Source of the DNA: Rhodanobacter denitrificans
Lineage (GTDB): Bacteria > Pseudomonadota > Gammaproteobacteria > Xanthomonadales > Rhodanobacteraceae
Assembly (NCBI GenBank): GCA_003241385.1
Contig: QFPO01000018.1
Location: forward strand, 3,815 to 67,814
Direction: 5' to 3'
Length of the DNA stretch: 64,000 nucleotides
Numbering within the stretch: the stretch's first letter is position 1; every line of letters begins with the position of its first letter. Below are positions 1 to 9,344 of this stretch, piece by piece. A program made the position numbers and the translations under genes. The notes below the pieces were generated by a model. That model searched no databases. It saw only the letters and a list, made by a program, of their open reading frames with translations, and was not told the DNA's origin.

Positions 1-966
1 CCGCTGCCGGGCGACCTCGGGCCGGCCATCATGAATTCGCAGCAGGCGGTGACGCCGACGTATACACCGCCGGGCCACGAGCCCGAGGATGCCTTGCGCA
101 AGGAGGCCGACGCGGCGGCGGCCTCATCAGTGTTCTTTCGTTCGGGTGGCCAGGGCCAGACGGCGCCTGCCGTGGCGCAGGCGGCGCTGGATGCCGCCGG
201 CGCCACCCACACACAGGCGGCCTTCGACCCGCTTGCCGCCGGGCCGGCCTCGACGACGGCGCAGGTGGATCCGACCGCTGTGCAGAACCGGCAAGACCAG
301 AAGGAGGCGTTCCTGCAAGGCGGCTCCACGGAAACCCGCAATTCTGGCAGCCTGCGAATGCCGGAGTCGCCGTATCAGGTGATGGCCGGGACGGTCATCG
401 CCGGCGCGCTGGTGACCGGCATCAAGTCCGATTTGCCCGGCGACGTGATCGCGACGGTCACCGAACCGGTCTACGACACCGCGACCGGCGGCCACCTGCT
501 GATCCCGCAGGGATCGCGCATTCTCGGCCGCTACAACAGCCAGGTCAGTTATGGGCAGAGTCGCGTTCAAGCCATCTGGCACCGGATCATCCTGCCCGAC
601 ACCTCGTCGCTGACGCTCGACAATATGGTCGGGACCGATCCGGCTGGCTACGCTGGGCTCGAGGACGATGTGGATTACCACTGGGGCCGCATCTTCGCCG
701 GCGCCGCGCTGACGACGCTGCTCGGCGTCGGCGCCGAGCTGGCGGCGCCCGAGAATCGGCAGGACGGCGATCGCGTCGTCATCGCCGGACGCGACAGCGC
801 TCAGGAGAGCATCAATCAGGTCGGGCAGGAGATCACTCGGCGCAACCTCAACATCCAGCCGACGCTGACGGCGCGACCGGGCCTTCCGGTACGCATCATC
901 GTCAACCGGGATCTGGTGCTGCGGCCGTATCAGCCGCTGTTCTTCAACCGAGGGGCTGCACGATGA
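1..966 (+). CDS. trbI: TrbI/VirB10-family conjugal transfer protein (5' end outside window)
   Basis: Periplasm-spanning scaffold of a type IV secretion channel (VirB10 homologue) linking the inner and outer membrane parts of a conjugation machine. The frame is open from base 1, so the ATG at 31 is probably internal and the cytoplasmic and membrane-anchor part lies upstream. The visible part has a low-complexity Ala/Pro-rich linker, then the conserved C-terminal beta-barrel domain from about residue 115 of the ATG-31 numbering (PYQVMAGTVI, LIPQGSRILG, the GAALTTLLGVG segment), ending in RIIVNRDLVL-PYQPLFF. The stop overlaps the next start as ATGA (963-966). Presence of trbI followed by a DUF2274 gene is the standard 3' end of trb clusters in proteobacterial integrative conjugative elements. 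A degraded second copy of the 3' end lies at 34195-34461. Confidence 0.9.
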   Translation, partial: PLPGDLGPAIMNSQQAVTPTYTPPGHEPEDALRKEADAAAASSVFFRSGGQGQTAPAVAQAALDAAGATHTQAAFDPLAAGPASTTAQVDPTAVQNRQDQKEAFLQGGSTETRNSGSLRMPESPYQVMAGTVIAGALVTGIKSDLPGDVIATVTEPVYDTATGGHLLIPQGSRILGRYNSQVSYGQSRVQAIWHRIILPDTSSLTLDNMVGTDPAGYAGLEDDVDYHWGRIFAGAALTTLLGVGAELAAPENRQDGDRVVIAGRDSAQESINQVGQEITRRNLNIQPTLTARPGLPVRIIVNRDLVLRPYQPLFFNRGAAR

Positions 967-1202
967 GCACGACCAAGAAGCTGCGGCTGGGGCCGCTACC
1001 CAAGACCGAGAGCGTCAAGCTGACATTTGCCTGCCCGGCCAGCCTGAAGGCCGACCTCGACCGCTACGCGGCGCTGCACGCGCAGGCGTATGGCGAAGCT
1101 GTCGACGCAGCCATGCTGATCCCGCACATGCTGGAGGCGTTCATGGCCGCGGACAGGGGGTTCAGACGTGGCCGGATCAAGGAGGCCAGAGGAGTGTCCT
1201 AG
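963..1202 (+). CDS. DUF2274 domain protein of a trb conjugation cluster
   Basis: A 79-residue cytosolic protein of unknown function that usually follows trbI in integrative conjugative elements. The family pattern is visible: an N-terminal KKLRLGPLPK segment, then SLKADLDRYAALHAQAYGE, which resembles a ribbon-helix-helix-like helix pair, then LIPHMLEAFMAADRGF. It overlaps trbI by 4 nt and is therefore translationally coupled. It is the last gene of the module: the next gene, at 1247, is on the opposite strand and belongs to the defence block. Diverged copies of its 3' half (11742-11868) and 5' part (from 34459) occur elsewhere in the window. Confidence 0.85.
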   Translation: MSTTKKLRLGPLPKTESVKLTFACPASLKADLDRYAALHAQAYGEAVDAAMLIPHMLEAFMAADRGFRRGRIKEARGVS

Positions 1203-1246
1203 TCTCTGTTGGTCTATGAGACTTCATCGTGTGACGAGCAAGCGCG

Positions 1247-3877
1247 CTAGGAGCTTGCGGCTGCGGTAGCCGGTTTCGCCTTGCGCAACTTCCCCGTCTG
1301 CACGCTACGTTTCTCGACTTCTGAGCGCCACGTTTCCAGCGCATTGATGTCGGCCAGCAGCTCGTCCGGATCGGGGACAGCAACACCGCCCAACAGCGCG
1401 CTGTCGTGAGCGTAATTTGAGCACCTCGACATGCCAGCATTGACCGCTGCATAGTCTTCATCCGCCACCACGACCTCGGCGAGCCGTTGCGTTTCAATGC
1501 CTTTGCGAAAGCGTAGGACGACTTGGCGCAACAGAACTTCTTCAACGGCGCGTTCCCAAGCCATGCGAAGCCGGAAGTACGCCGCGACGGTCATCCGGCG
1601 ATGCTCCTGCTCCTCTCCATTCTTGTGCAGCTTGGCGATCAACTGGTGCTGTGCCTTCAGCGCTCCGATCCGCTTGCTAGCGTTCATCCCCTCAAATGGC
1701 AGCTCGGGCTCGGCGATACCGAATCCTTCGGTGCGACGGACGAGGCTTTGACTGGAGATCGTCGTGCCGGCCAGTTTCGCCTCCTCCATCAGCAGGCAGA
1801 GGAAGTAGATGTCATGGGTGAACACCACAACTTGGCGATGCATAGCTTCTTTGACGAGTCGCTTGGCAACCCGCTCGCGCCGGCGGTGGTCAAGCGAGGA
1901 CACTGGGTCGTCGAACACGATCCCGCCGTTGCCGCCGCTCAATCCCACTTCGGCCAAGAACGAGCCGATCGCCACGGCGCGCTGCTCACCTTCACTCAGG
2001 ATTTCGCCGGGGCTGCGGTTCTGGGGAAGTTCTAGCTTGAGCTTGTGCAAGGCCTTGCCTCGGTCGGCGCGGCTTTGCAGAGAGACCTTCAACGCGCCGA
2101 CGCTCAGTGCCTTGAACTCGCGGTTAAGCGCGTCGGCCAGTTCCTTGGAAACGACCTTCTCGGCCATGTCCGAGGCCTTCAACGAGATCGCATTGGTTTT
2201 CACCGCAGACAGGCATTGGGTGAGCTTCGCTTGGTGATTGAGCTTGCCGACAGCGGCGACCACCGCGTCCCTGACCTGGCTTAGTCTGATCCGCGCGTCA
2301 AGTTCCGCGTGCTGCTTCTGTAGTGCGGCGCGGGCCTTTTCATCCGACGCCTTCTCAAGTGTCTCTGCCTCGGCGTTGAGCTTGTCGGCCAGCATCTGCA
2401 ATCTCGCTGCCGGGTTGACCAATGCCTCGGCGACGGCATCCCATTGATGCGAGGACACGGCGGCCTTGATGGCCTCCTGGCGCGCCGACAGCTGCGTCTC
2501 GAATGCCTTGGCATCAACTGCCAGCTGCGGGTCCAGCGCTTTGATCTCGTCGTGAATTGCCTCGTCAAGGCCCAGTGTCAGATTGTGCGCGATGAACGGC
2601 CTATACTCCTCGATCAGGGCGCTACGGCGCGCCTGCGCTGTCTTCTCCGCCTCCTGCTGGATGAACTCCTCAAAACGCTGCAGGCGCGCGGCGCCTTCGG
2701 CGAGCGGTTGTTGGCATAGCGGGCAGGGTGCACCGGCCCCCAGTTCCGGAAAAACTCTGTCCGGGTGTGATTCGGTCGCGAACTTGCGGGCGGCGTCGAA
2801 CAGTTCACGCCAGGCTTCGCCACCGGTACCCGGCAGCAGGTTCTCGCTGTCCTTGAACTCCTTAGCCGCCAGAGCGGCCGCGGCCTGCGCGGTGCGAAAG
2901 CTGTCCGCCAGGGTGCGCAGCTTGGCAATGACCGGCTGGTCCACCAGTGCTCCCTTGCTGGTGGCGTTTGTCGCGATGGTGGCGACGCGGCGTGCCTGCA
3001 GACGCAACCGGGCAGCCTTTTCGCCCGGATTGTTCTCCTTCAGGCCTTTGTCCAGCTCCGCGTGCTGCGCGAGTTCTTCCGTCTTCAAGGTGGCTAGCGC
3101 ATCGACTTGGGCCGGAGTCGTCTTGGCCGACAACGCCGCTATCAACTTTCCGACAGCCGTTTCACCCCGTAGCGGTGTGAACGCACCGAGGTCGACGGCA
3201 CTCTGTGCATATTCTGCATCGATCAACGTCTTCAGCTGCTTGCAGACCTTGGCCAATGCCTCGAAGATCTCGAGGCCGAAGGGGACGTAGGAGAAGTCAT
3301 CTTCGCTGTCGAGGTAGGCGCGAGCGCAGCGCGTGTCGAAGATCGCGAACGACGAAAGCTCTGGGGGAGCAACCTTTCCTTGCGCCCACTGCACGTCTTT
3401 GGCTACGCCATCTACGGTGATCTCGAAAGTAGCTTCGGCGGCGCCGGCCTTGTCGGCAGGAAGATTTGCGTTCGGATGGATCGCTTCGGTCTGGTCGCGC
3501 GCGCGACAGGCGCGCTTGAGCACGCGGGAGTATCCTGACTTGCCAGAGCCGTTGTCGCCGTAGATCACGGTCAACCCGGTAGCGCAGAATGGCAGGCACT
3601 GGTTCTCCGCGATCGCATTGACGTGGCGCATGTTCTTCATCGCCAGCAGTTCGATCTGCGTGGTCTCGTTGACCGGCGAGGGAATCTGGTCCGCGGTGAG
3701 CGGCTTAGGGGTGCGGCCTTTTGAATCGGGAATACCGTGCGCCAGTTTCAGAAGCGCGAATAGGTCGTCCAGGTCTTCCGCGGCGAGGGACTGCTTGGCC
3801 AGCAGGCGGGCGACGGCGTCGCTTTGCCATGCGGGCAGCCCCTGGGTCCAGACCAGTATTTCTTGAAGGATTGTCAT
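1247..3877 (-). CDS. RloC/PrrC-like AAA ATPase, putative HEPN anticodon nuclease
   Basis: An 876-residue ABC/SMC-type ATPase. Visible motifs: Walker A GDNGSGKS at 107-114; long helical arms; a CPLC pair (C385, C388) midway that looks like a Rad50/RloC zinc hook; ABC signature LSEGEQRA at about 626-633; Walker B with D-loop, VFDDPVSSLD at about 653-662; and an H-loop VVFTHD near 683-688. The C-terminal 100 residues hold a basic/acidic helix (RMAWERAVEEVLL) and R817-x5-H823, which fits the R-x4-6-H HEPN nuclease motif. Known family role: RloC and PrrC cut tRNA anticodon loops when DNA restriction or repair is disturbed. The ATPase family is clear; nuclease activity is inferred. Its own promoter region (3878-4060) separates it from jetD. 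Start: ATG with a GAGGAAG Shine-Dalgarno upstream. Confidence 0.75.
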   Translation of the reverse strand: MTILQEILVWTQGLPAWQSDAVARLLAKQSLAAEDLDDLFALLKLAHGIPDSKGRTPKPLTADQIPSPVNETTQIELLAMKNMRHVNAIAENQCLPFCATGLTVIYGDNGSGKSGYSRVLKRACRARDQTEAIHPNANLPADKAGAAEATFEITVDGVAKDVQWAQGKVAPPELSSFAIFDTRCARAYLDSEDDFSYVPFGLEIFEALAKVCKQLKTLIDAEYAQSAVDLGAFTPLRGETAVGKLIAALSAKTTPAQVDALATLKTEELAQHAELDKGLKENNPGEKAARLRLQARRVATIATNATSKGALVDQPVIAKLRTLADSFRTAQAAAALAAKEFKDSENLLPGTGGEAWRELFDAARKFATESHPDRVFPELGAGAPCPLCQQPLAEGAARLQRFEEFIQQEAEKTAQARRSALIEEYRPFIAHNLTLGLDEAIHDEIKALDPQLAVDAKAFETQLSARQEAIKAAVSSHQWDAVAEALVNPAARLQMLADKLNAEAETLEKASDEKARAALQKQHAELDARIRLSQVRDAVVAAVGKLNHQAKLTQCLSAVKTNAISLKASDMAEKVVSKELADALNREFKALSVGALKVSLQSRADRGKALHKLKLELPQNRSPGEILSEGEQRAVAIGSFLAEVGLSGGNGGIVFDDPVSSLDHRRRERVAKRLVKEAMHRQVVVFTHDIYFLCLLMEEAKLAGTTISSQSLVRRTEGFGIAEPELPFEGMNASKRIGALKAQHQLIAKLHKNGEEQEHRRMTVAAYFRLRMAWERAVEEVLLRQVVLRFRKGIETQRLAEVVVADEDYAAVNAGMSRCSNYAHDSALLGGVAVPDPDELLADINALETWRSEVEKRSVQTGKLRKAKPATAAASS

Positions 3878-3914
3878 CGTTGCTTCCTCATCCCTGAGTG
3901 GTAATTGTCACCCG

Positions 3915-3926
3915 AACTGTACAGTT
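3915..3926 (-). promoter_or_regulatory. Perfect 12-bp palindrome upstream of the RloC-like gene
   Basis: AACTGTACAGTT is exactly self-complementary and lies 38-49 nt upstream of the ATG at 3877, the usual place for an operator. It differs from the WYL operator candidate at 11693, so the RloC-like gene may be controlled separately from the jet operon. It is not a proteobacterial LexA box, since the two CTGT/ACAG arms have no 8-nt spacer. The binding protein is unknown. Confidence 0.4.
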
Positions 3927-4025
3927 TGGGGTGTCCGATTGTCCGCAATCATGTTCGGAGACTGCTTCCAGCCCGGTTGGGAGCTGCGTCCGTCCCTCGG
4001 GCCGGAACGACGGGCTCCGGCGCCC

Positions 4026-4048
4026 CTAGGCGTAGTTGCGGCGCCTAG
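4026..4048 (-). terminator. Hairpin after jetD (terminator-like)
   Basis: CTAGGCG (4026-4032) and CGCCTAG (4042-4048) form a perfect 7-bp stem around a 9-nt loop, 13 nt beyond the jetD stop. No U tract follows on the minus strand, so it may be only an RNA-stabilising hairpin. Confidence 0.35.
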
Positions 4049-4060
4049 ACTCGGGCAAGC

Positions 4061-5248
4061 TCAGCCTTCTTGCTCTGCCACGAGCTTAGCTTCCGCTAGT
4101 TCGTGTGCAATGTCGTTCCAGCCGGCTTCGCCAGCATATTTGACCATTCTATCCAAGGTGCGCGTCGGCGCTGCACGACACAATGACTCAGGAACATCAT
4201 TCGGACGCATCTTCCAAGGCAGCAGGACGTGGCCGGCTTCGGATGCACACCGACTCAGGAAGGCGGCAATCCGAAAACCACCTTCGTCGAGATCTCCCCA
4301 GTGCAACACCGGAGTTGAAACTGGGAGCTCCGAGAGCAGCCGAAGGTACATGGTCCGCCAGGCAGGGGAGGGCATTCCGGCGGTATAGACACATAGCACG
4401 TTGGAGTCGCAATGCTGGCGCGCCCATACATGGAACGTGGTCTGGTTCTCGATGGTCAGCACTTGACTTGGCGCGGACCCGAGGCCCAGCACGGTGGACG
4501 GCGGCAGGGCACTGTAGGGACAGTCCAGCGGGAACGCTCCACGTTCACGGCGGACTACCACGTTGCCGGCTAGACGCACTGGCTGCGGCTCGCGATAGAG
4601 GCCGAGTTCTTGCAAAACCTCGGCTTCCGGGCGCGCATCGACCTCGACGTTTCCTGCCAGCAGCACATCGATGTAAGGCACTAGGGACTCGATGCGCTTA
4701 CTGTCCTTGAACAGGCGTGCGCTCGCATCTCGCACTGGCGTCTCCGTGGCACCAAGCGCCACTTGGGCCTGGCAATAAGCGATGACGTCGCAGGCCATGG
4801 CCCAACTGCCGGCAACGTCTGGTCCGCTGCCGCGAACCTTCTTGAGCTTTTCCCAGTTGGACAGGACGTCTATCAGAGTCGGGTGCTCGCCGAGATGCGC
4901 GGCGAGGGTTTGTCTTGCCGACTGGACTCGCATCGCATGGGGCACCTTGCCCAGAATCGAGGCTAGCTTGACGACGTCGATCAGTTCGACGCGCTCTATG
5001 AGGCCCTGGGGGTCACGCCGATGGCGCAGGACCATGATCGCGCCCTCCGATTGCGCGTAGGCCATCACCGCCTCGAAGTCCTCTTTAGCCTTCAGGCTAC
5101 GCAACTCGCGGTACTCAGACAACGCAGAATCCGTCAGGACAGGGCCTCGCACGGTCGCACCGGCTTGGTGTTTGTCGGCAGATTTCAGCAGGCGCTCCAG
5201 CGCCTTCCTGGCCAGCGGATTCATCTCGGTCTGGTCCCGGCGGCTCAT
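4061..5248 (-). CDS. jetD: Wadjet nuclease subunit JetD (Toprim)
   Basis: Topoisomerase VI-like nuclease subunit that cuts plasmid DNA extruded by the JetABC SMC motor. The 395-residue protein has an N-terminal winged-helix (DUF3322-like) half and a C-terminal Toprim (DUF2220-like) half. Metal-binding residues are visible: E267 in TIENQTTF and D319/D321 in HWGDLDEGGF. Both are intact, so the enzyme should be active. It is the last gene of the overlapping jetABCD operon; its ATG overlaps the jetC stop by 4 nt (5245-5248). Length and order match known Wadjet systems. Confidence 0.92.
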   Translation of the reverse strand: MSRRDQTEMNPLARKALERLLKSADKHQAGATVRGPVLTDSALSEYRELRSLKAKEDFEAVMAYAQSEGAIMVLRHRRDPQGLIERVELIDVVKLASILGKVPHAMRVQSARQTLAAHLGEHPTLIDVLSNWEKLKKVRGSGPDVAGSWAMACDVIAYCQAQVALGATETPVRDASARLFKDSKRIESLVPYIDVLLAGNVEVDARPEAEVLQELGLYREPQPVRLAGNVVVRRERGAFPLDCPYSALPPSTVLGLGSAPSQVLTIENQTTFHVWARQHCDSNVLCVYTAGMPSPAWRTMYLRLLSELPVSTPVLHWGDLDEGGFRIAAFLSRCASEAGHVLLPWKMRPNDVPESLCRAAPTRTLDRMVKYAGEAGWNDIAHELAEAKLVAEQEG

Positions 5249-8200
5249 GCTGATACATCTTCGGCCGAGTCGACCTGCGGCTGATACTGCCTCCTGATCT
5301 CCGCTTCGACCAGATCGGGATTGAACTCAGGAAGGTCGGCACGGAACATCTCTCGCGTCTCAGGGGACACGTCGTGGCCCTCGAGCACGACCACGTTGCT
5401 CTCCGCATCACGCATGATGTCGTAATACCGATCAAGAAAGGCAGTCAGACTACCCAAGGCATCGCCCGTGCTGGCCATGAAGACTTGCAAACCCAGTTCC
5501 TCGAAGTAGCGCATGGTCGCCACGATATTTCGTGGGTCCATTTTGATGAAGGCTTCGTCGATGACCAGCAGCCGGATACCGGAGCCGTCACCGCGCTCCA
5601 GCCGATAGGCCGACGACAACGCAGCCCCTGCGATCACATATAGCGGTGCCCGATGCTCGCCGCCCGAGCCGGACCCGACGCGCTTGCTGAGCCAGCCGAT
5701 GTGCTTGGTTGTACCGGTAGAGGTTTCTTCGCGAAGCACCTCGACGTCGAAGTCGAAGAACTCGCGATAGTCGTCCAACGGCGATTTTACCGCGGCCGCG
5801 CCGGCGGCCGTCTTTTCGCGCATCAGCTCCTCGAACTCCTTGGGTAGTTCACCAGAGCCGCCAAGCAATTCCTCGGTTGGCCCAAACTGGGCCACGTCTT
5901 TGATAAACTTCAGCAGCGATGCGTAGGCCGGTCGCACATGCGAACGGAATTGGTAGCGTTCGTTATTCGTGAACATCGGCGCCAGGCGCAAGGCTTCGTT
6001 CATCCGGTTGATGGTGTCGCGCAACCACTCCAGGTGCTCGTGCAACGCTACCGCGACGTCGTTGCGGAAGGTGCTTTTGGCAGCGCTCAGGGCGTCGTCC
6101 ATCCGAGCCTTGTTCTCGCGCAGGCCGGTTTCAGTCAGAATCACAACGCGCGCCTCCAGCCAGGCGCGCGCGCTCCGCCAGTCGTCTTGGGTGCCAGCCG
6201 GCATGACCTCGTTGTGCCTGACGAGGAAAGCCGACAGTTTCTGCATGGCGCTCGACGCCTTTTGGCGGGAGTCGTCCTTGGCGCCATTGCTGCGGCGAGT
6301 GCAGTCGGTAACGATCTCCCGAAATGACAAGCCCTGGCGCTTCAGAAGCCTTTCCCACTGGTCAGACGCATAGTCGGCGTCATAGCCATCGACCGCGCGC
6401 GCCGCTTCAGCAATCCCCTTTTGGGTGACAGCCCAGTCCTGCTTTTTCTTGGTGTCCTCGCTCTTCTGATGGCATGCCGTCTCCGCTGCACCGACCGCCT
6501 GGGCCGCAGCAAGGAGCTGCTTACGCACCTCGACCACGGCCGCTTCCGCCGCTTCAGCCACCTGCACCAACTGGCGGTACTCCTCGGTGTCTAAGGCTTG
6601 CAGGCGCCGAATCAAGGCCGCCTCCTCCTTAGCATCCTTGGTCAGTCGATCGAATATCTCGAGAATCTCTTGAACCTTGTCCTGCTCTCCGCCGACGAAC
6701 GGGCCGAGGTTGTTCAAGAGCACCTTGAGCTTCGCGTATCTGTCCCTGAGCGCTTCAACTTGGTCTTGGAGCTGGCGGGCTCGTTCTGCGATCGAGCTGC
6801 GCGTCGCCGTGGAGGTCGGGCCGATCTTGAAGAAGGCGGGATCCGTGGGCCTCTTGCGCACCATCTCGCCGTCAGCAAGCAACATGCCGTCCTTGGTCAT
6901 CGCGTACCGGTGGGCGAAGCACTCGTCCTCGGTCTCCGCCCGCTGCGTGTCGCCGAACTTGGACCGCAGGTAGTTGACCGCGGCAGTGCTGTTGCCACTA
7001 ATCAGCTCAGCAACGGCACCGCGCCTGGGGCTGGGGCGGTTGGAAAACTTACTGGGCATCACGACCTTTGCCTCGTAGACCCCGGCGTGGCGCGACACCC
7101 GGAACGCCATGCGCTCATCGGTCTCCTCGACCAGCAGGGCCTGCATGTTTGACGCACCCAGATAGGATTCGATGGCAGGTTGCCATTCCGGTTCGTCAAC
7201 GCGCACCAGATCACATACAGGGATGGCGTCCACACCGGCGTTGGCTAACACACGCTTGAGCGCCGCGGCCGGCCCATCCAGCGGCGGCTTTCCCTTAGCG
7301 ATGCGCTCTTGGTTCTCTCGCACGCCGGCAAGTTCGGTCTCGGCTGTCGTCTGCGCGCGACCGACGACCTGCATCTCCTCAAAAATCTCGTTGCTTAGAA
7401 GCTTGGCTGCGCGCAGTGCCTTGCGAATCGTCGACTCCACAGCGTCTCGGCTGGCGACCTCATCGCCTTTCAGCAGGGCGTGGACATCCTTGAGTGCCAA
7501 CCCCGTAGCCTCGGCGCTATCGGCGACGAGCTTGCTGGGGATTTGCACGTCGATGGCCTTGCCGATGGCCTGGATGCTGCGATGTAGTCCTGTCCTTTGT
7601 TCCGCAAGCCTGTTCTGGACTCCCGCGAGGTTCTCGCGCAGCAGCGCGGCATCGGTGTGTGATGCGTGCTTGTCACGGGCAGAGGCGCTGTCGCGAGCGT
7701 GCTTCTCGGCGTCCTCCACCTCACGATTCACCTCGTCGCGCCGCTTGTTGGCGGCGTCCAAGGCCGCTGTCGCACGGGCTTCGGCCTCTTCGGCGGATGT
7801 CACCTCCTCGTTGGCGACTTCGAGTTCGGCCGTTTGGGCCAGAGCCGCGAGCGAGACAGAGTGGCTGTTGCGCCGGTGCGCATCGGTGAAGTCCGCTTCG
7901 ATTACCTCGGCCTCATCGAGCTTTGCCTGCACGCTTCGCACCAGGGCCGCCATTTCCTGGAAGGTGTGCAACACGTCCTTGAAGCGCTTGATGTTGGTCG
8001 GTCGGGTTTCCAGCACCTGCTGGCGAACGATGTCGTCGACGCTCCTGTCAAATTTCATGCGCAGTCCGAAGCGGAACGCCTGGCGGTAGGCATCCAAACG
8101 CGGCGCGCCGCGCGTACCCCTCAGCCGGAACAGCATCGCCTTGACGAAACGCTCGGAATCGTGGAAGAGCACTTCCTCCTCGTGGGCACGTTGCAAGAGC

Positions 8201-8688
8201 ATCTGTCTGAAGCTCGCCCATGGCCGAGGCCGGTACTCTCCGTCCACGAGCTCGAGATGATCGTAGAGCGTGATATCTGCGGGTAGAATGTAGCGACCCT
8301 GCACATCAGGCTTCTCACGGTCTGCGCTTACGTAGATGCACACTCCCGTGGAAACGATCTCCTGGGTATGAGTGTCCTGCCACACCAGCGTGATGTAGGT
8401 GTTGGCGTTGTCGCGCACCCGTGCATCCGGCGAGTCGCCGTACTGGCCCAAGCAGTAGCTGCGGATATTGCGGCTGTTGTGGTTGGACTCGTCGGCCTGA
8501 GCATTGAAGGCTACGCCAGCGTTACCGCGGCTCTCGTTGGCACCCAGCATGACAATCTGCACCGCGTCCAGTAGCGAGGATTTGCCGCTGCCATTGGCGC
8601 CGAAGATGCCGCAGGTCATGCCAACGTCGACGTCGCGCATCTCGTAGAGAAAGAATTGGACCACCCGGATCCGGATCAGCTTCTTCAT
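5245..8688 (-). CDS. jetC: Wadjet SMC/MukB-like ATPase JetC
   Basis: The loop-extruding SMC motor of Wadjet. The 1147-residue protein has an N-terminal ATPase head (Walker A GANGSGKS at 30-37), long coiled coils between about 230 and 880 interrupted by a hinge-like segment near 480-600 (PSKFSNRPSPRRGAVAELI), and a C-terminal head with signature SGGEHR at about 1008-1013 and Walker B LLVIDEAFIKMD ending at about 1051. All ATPase motifs are intact. 4-nt overlaps with jetB upstream and jetD downstream imply translational coupling and fixed stoichiometry. Confidence 0.94.
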   Translation of the reverse strand: MKKLIRIRVVQFFLYEMRDVDVGMTCGIFGANGSGKSSLLDAVQIVMLGANESRGNAGVAFNAQADESNHNSRNIRSYCLGQYGDSPDARVRDNANTYITLVWQDTHTQEIVSTGVCIYVSADREKPDVQGRYILPADITLYDHLELVDGEYRPRPWASFRQMLLQRAHEEEVLFHDSERFVKAMLFRLRGTRGAPRLDAYRQAFRFGLRMKFDRSVDDIVRQQVLETRPTNIKRFKDVLHTFQEMAALVRSVQAKLDEAEVIEADFTDAHRRNSHSVSLAALAQTAELEVANEEVTSAEEAEARATAALDAANKRRDEVNREVEDAEKHARDSASARDKHASHTDAALLRENLAGVQNRLAEQRTGLHRSIQAIGKAIDVQIPSKLVADSAEATGLALKDVHALLKGDEVASRDAVESTIRKALRAAKLLSNEIFEEMQVVGRAQTTAETELAGVRENQERIAKGKPPLDGPAAALKRVLANAGVDAIPVCDLVRVDEPEWQPAIESYLGASNMQALLVEETDERMAFRVSRHAGVYEAKVVMPSKFSNRPSPRRGAVAELISGNSTAAVNYLRSKFGDTQRAETEDECFAHRYAMTKDGMLLADGEMVRKRPTDPAFFKIGPTSTATRSSIAERARQLQDQVEALRDRYAKLKVLLNNLGPFVGGEQDKVQEILEIFDRLTKDAKEEAALIRRLQALDTEEYRQLVQVAEAAEAAVVEVRKQLLAAAQAVGAAETACHQKSEDTKKKQDWAVTQKGIAEAARAVDGYDADYASDQWERLLKRQGLSFREIVTDCTRRSNGAKDDSRQKASSAMQKLSAFLVRHNEVMPAGTQDDWRSARAWLEARVVILTETGLRENKARMDDALSAAKSTFRNDVAVALHEHLEWLRDTINRMNEALRLAPMFTNNERYQFRSHVRPAYASLLKFIKDVAQFGPTEELLGGSGELPKEFEELMREKTAAGAAAVKSPLDDYREFFDFDVEVLREETSTGTTKHIGWLSKRVGSGSGGEHRAPLYVIAGAALSSAYRLERGDGSGIRLLVIDEAFIKMDPRNIVATMRYFEELGLQVFMASTGDALGSLTAFLDRYYDIMRDAESNVVVLEGHDVSPETREMFRADLPEFNPDLVEAEIRRQYQPQVDSAEDVSA

Positions 8689-9344
8689 GCGGCACCGCCT
8701 CCTTCTGTCTCTGCCACCGTCGGGTGTACGCTATCGATCTCAACGTCGGGGCTGGTGAAAAGGGCGATGCGCGCTAGGGCCGCTTCTCCCAGGACCTCGG
8801 CGATGCCGGGTCGGATGATGACCACGTAGGGCTGATCCACTTGGTGTCCGAACTGATCGCCGTCCTCTTCCGACACACGGGCGATCCCCCAGCGCCGCAT
8901 CCACTGCATCAGTGAGGCGAGCTTGCCGCCAGTGGCCAATTCGCGACCGCCCGTCGCTTGCTTGTACTTGATTTCCAGCGCGACCAAATCGCAAGCCACC
9001 TCGCCGTTCTCGTCGTGGTGCCCCGAACGCGTCTCCTCGTCGAAGATCTTGCGAAGCACCAGCGCGAGCAGCGTCTGGTCTACCGTGACCGACGAAGTCT
9101 TGGCATGCTTGGGGATGGCGCAGGCATAGCGCAACTGGCTGTTGACCCGCACGATGTAGCCTAGGGGCTCAAGGGCTCGTCTGAAATCGCGCTCAAAGTC
9201 GCGGATCAGTCCGTAGGCCACCTTGCTTCCACGATCAGCGGCATAAAGCACCTGTTCGGTGATCAACCGATTCGCCGCCGCCTCAAAATCATCTTCCGTG
9301 ACCACGTTTTTGGTGGCCTCAGCCGCATTCGCCCAGAAACTCAT
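8685..9344 (-). CDS. jetB: Wadjet MukE-like subunit JetB (DUF4194)
   Basis: A small winged-helix (kite) partner of the kleisin JetA. The open frame extends to 9521, but the start is set at the ATG at 9344 (MSFWANAAEA) because it overlaps the jetA stop as ATGA; the upstream extension lies inside jetA. The 219-residue product shows DUF4194-like features: the EDDFEAAANRLITEQVLYAAD start and the SLMQWMRRWGIARVSEEDG winged-helix segment. The position between jetA and jetC is the conserved Wadjet order. Confidence 0.88.
   Translation of the reverse strand: MSFWANAAEATKNVVTEDDFEAAANRLITEQVLYAADRGSKVAYGLIRDFERDFRRALEPLGYIVRVNSQLRYACAIPKHAKTSSVTVDQTLLALVLRKIFDEETRSGHHDENGEVACDLVALEIKYKQATGGRELATGGKLASLMQWMRRWGIARVSEEDGDQFGHQVDQPYVVIIRPGIAEVLGEAALARIALFTSPDVEIDSVHPTVAETEGGGAA

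Noticed and set aside
3915..3926. Reading AACTGTACAGTT as a LexA (SOS) box
   Set aside because: The CTGT and ACAG arms are directly joined rather than separated by 8 nt as in the enterobacterial box, and the motif differs from the known xanthomonad LexA site.
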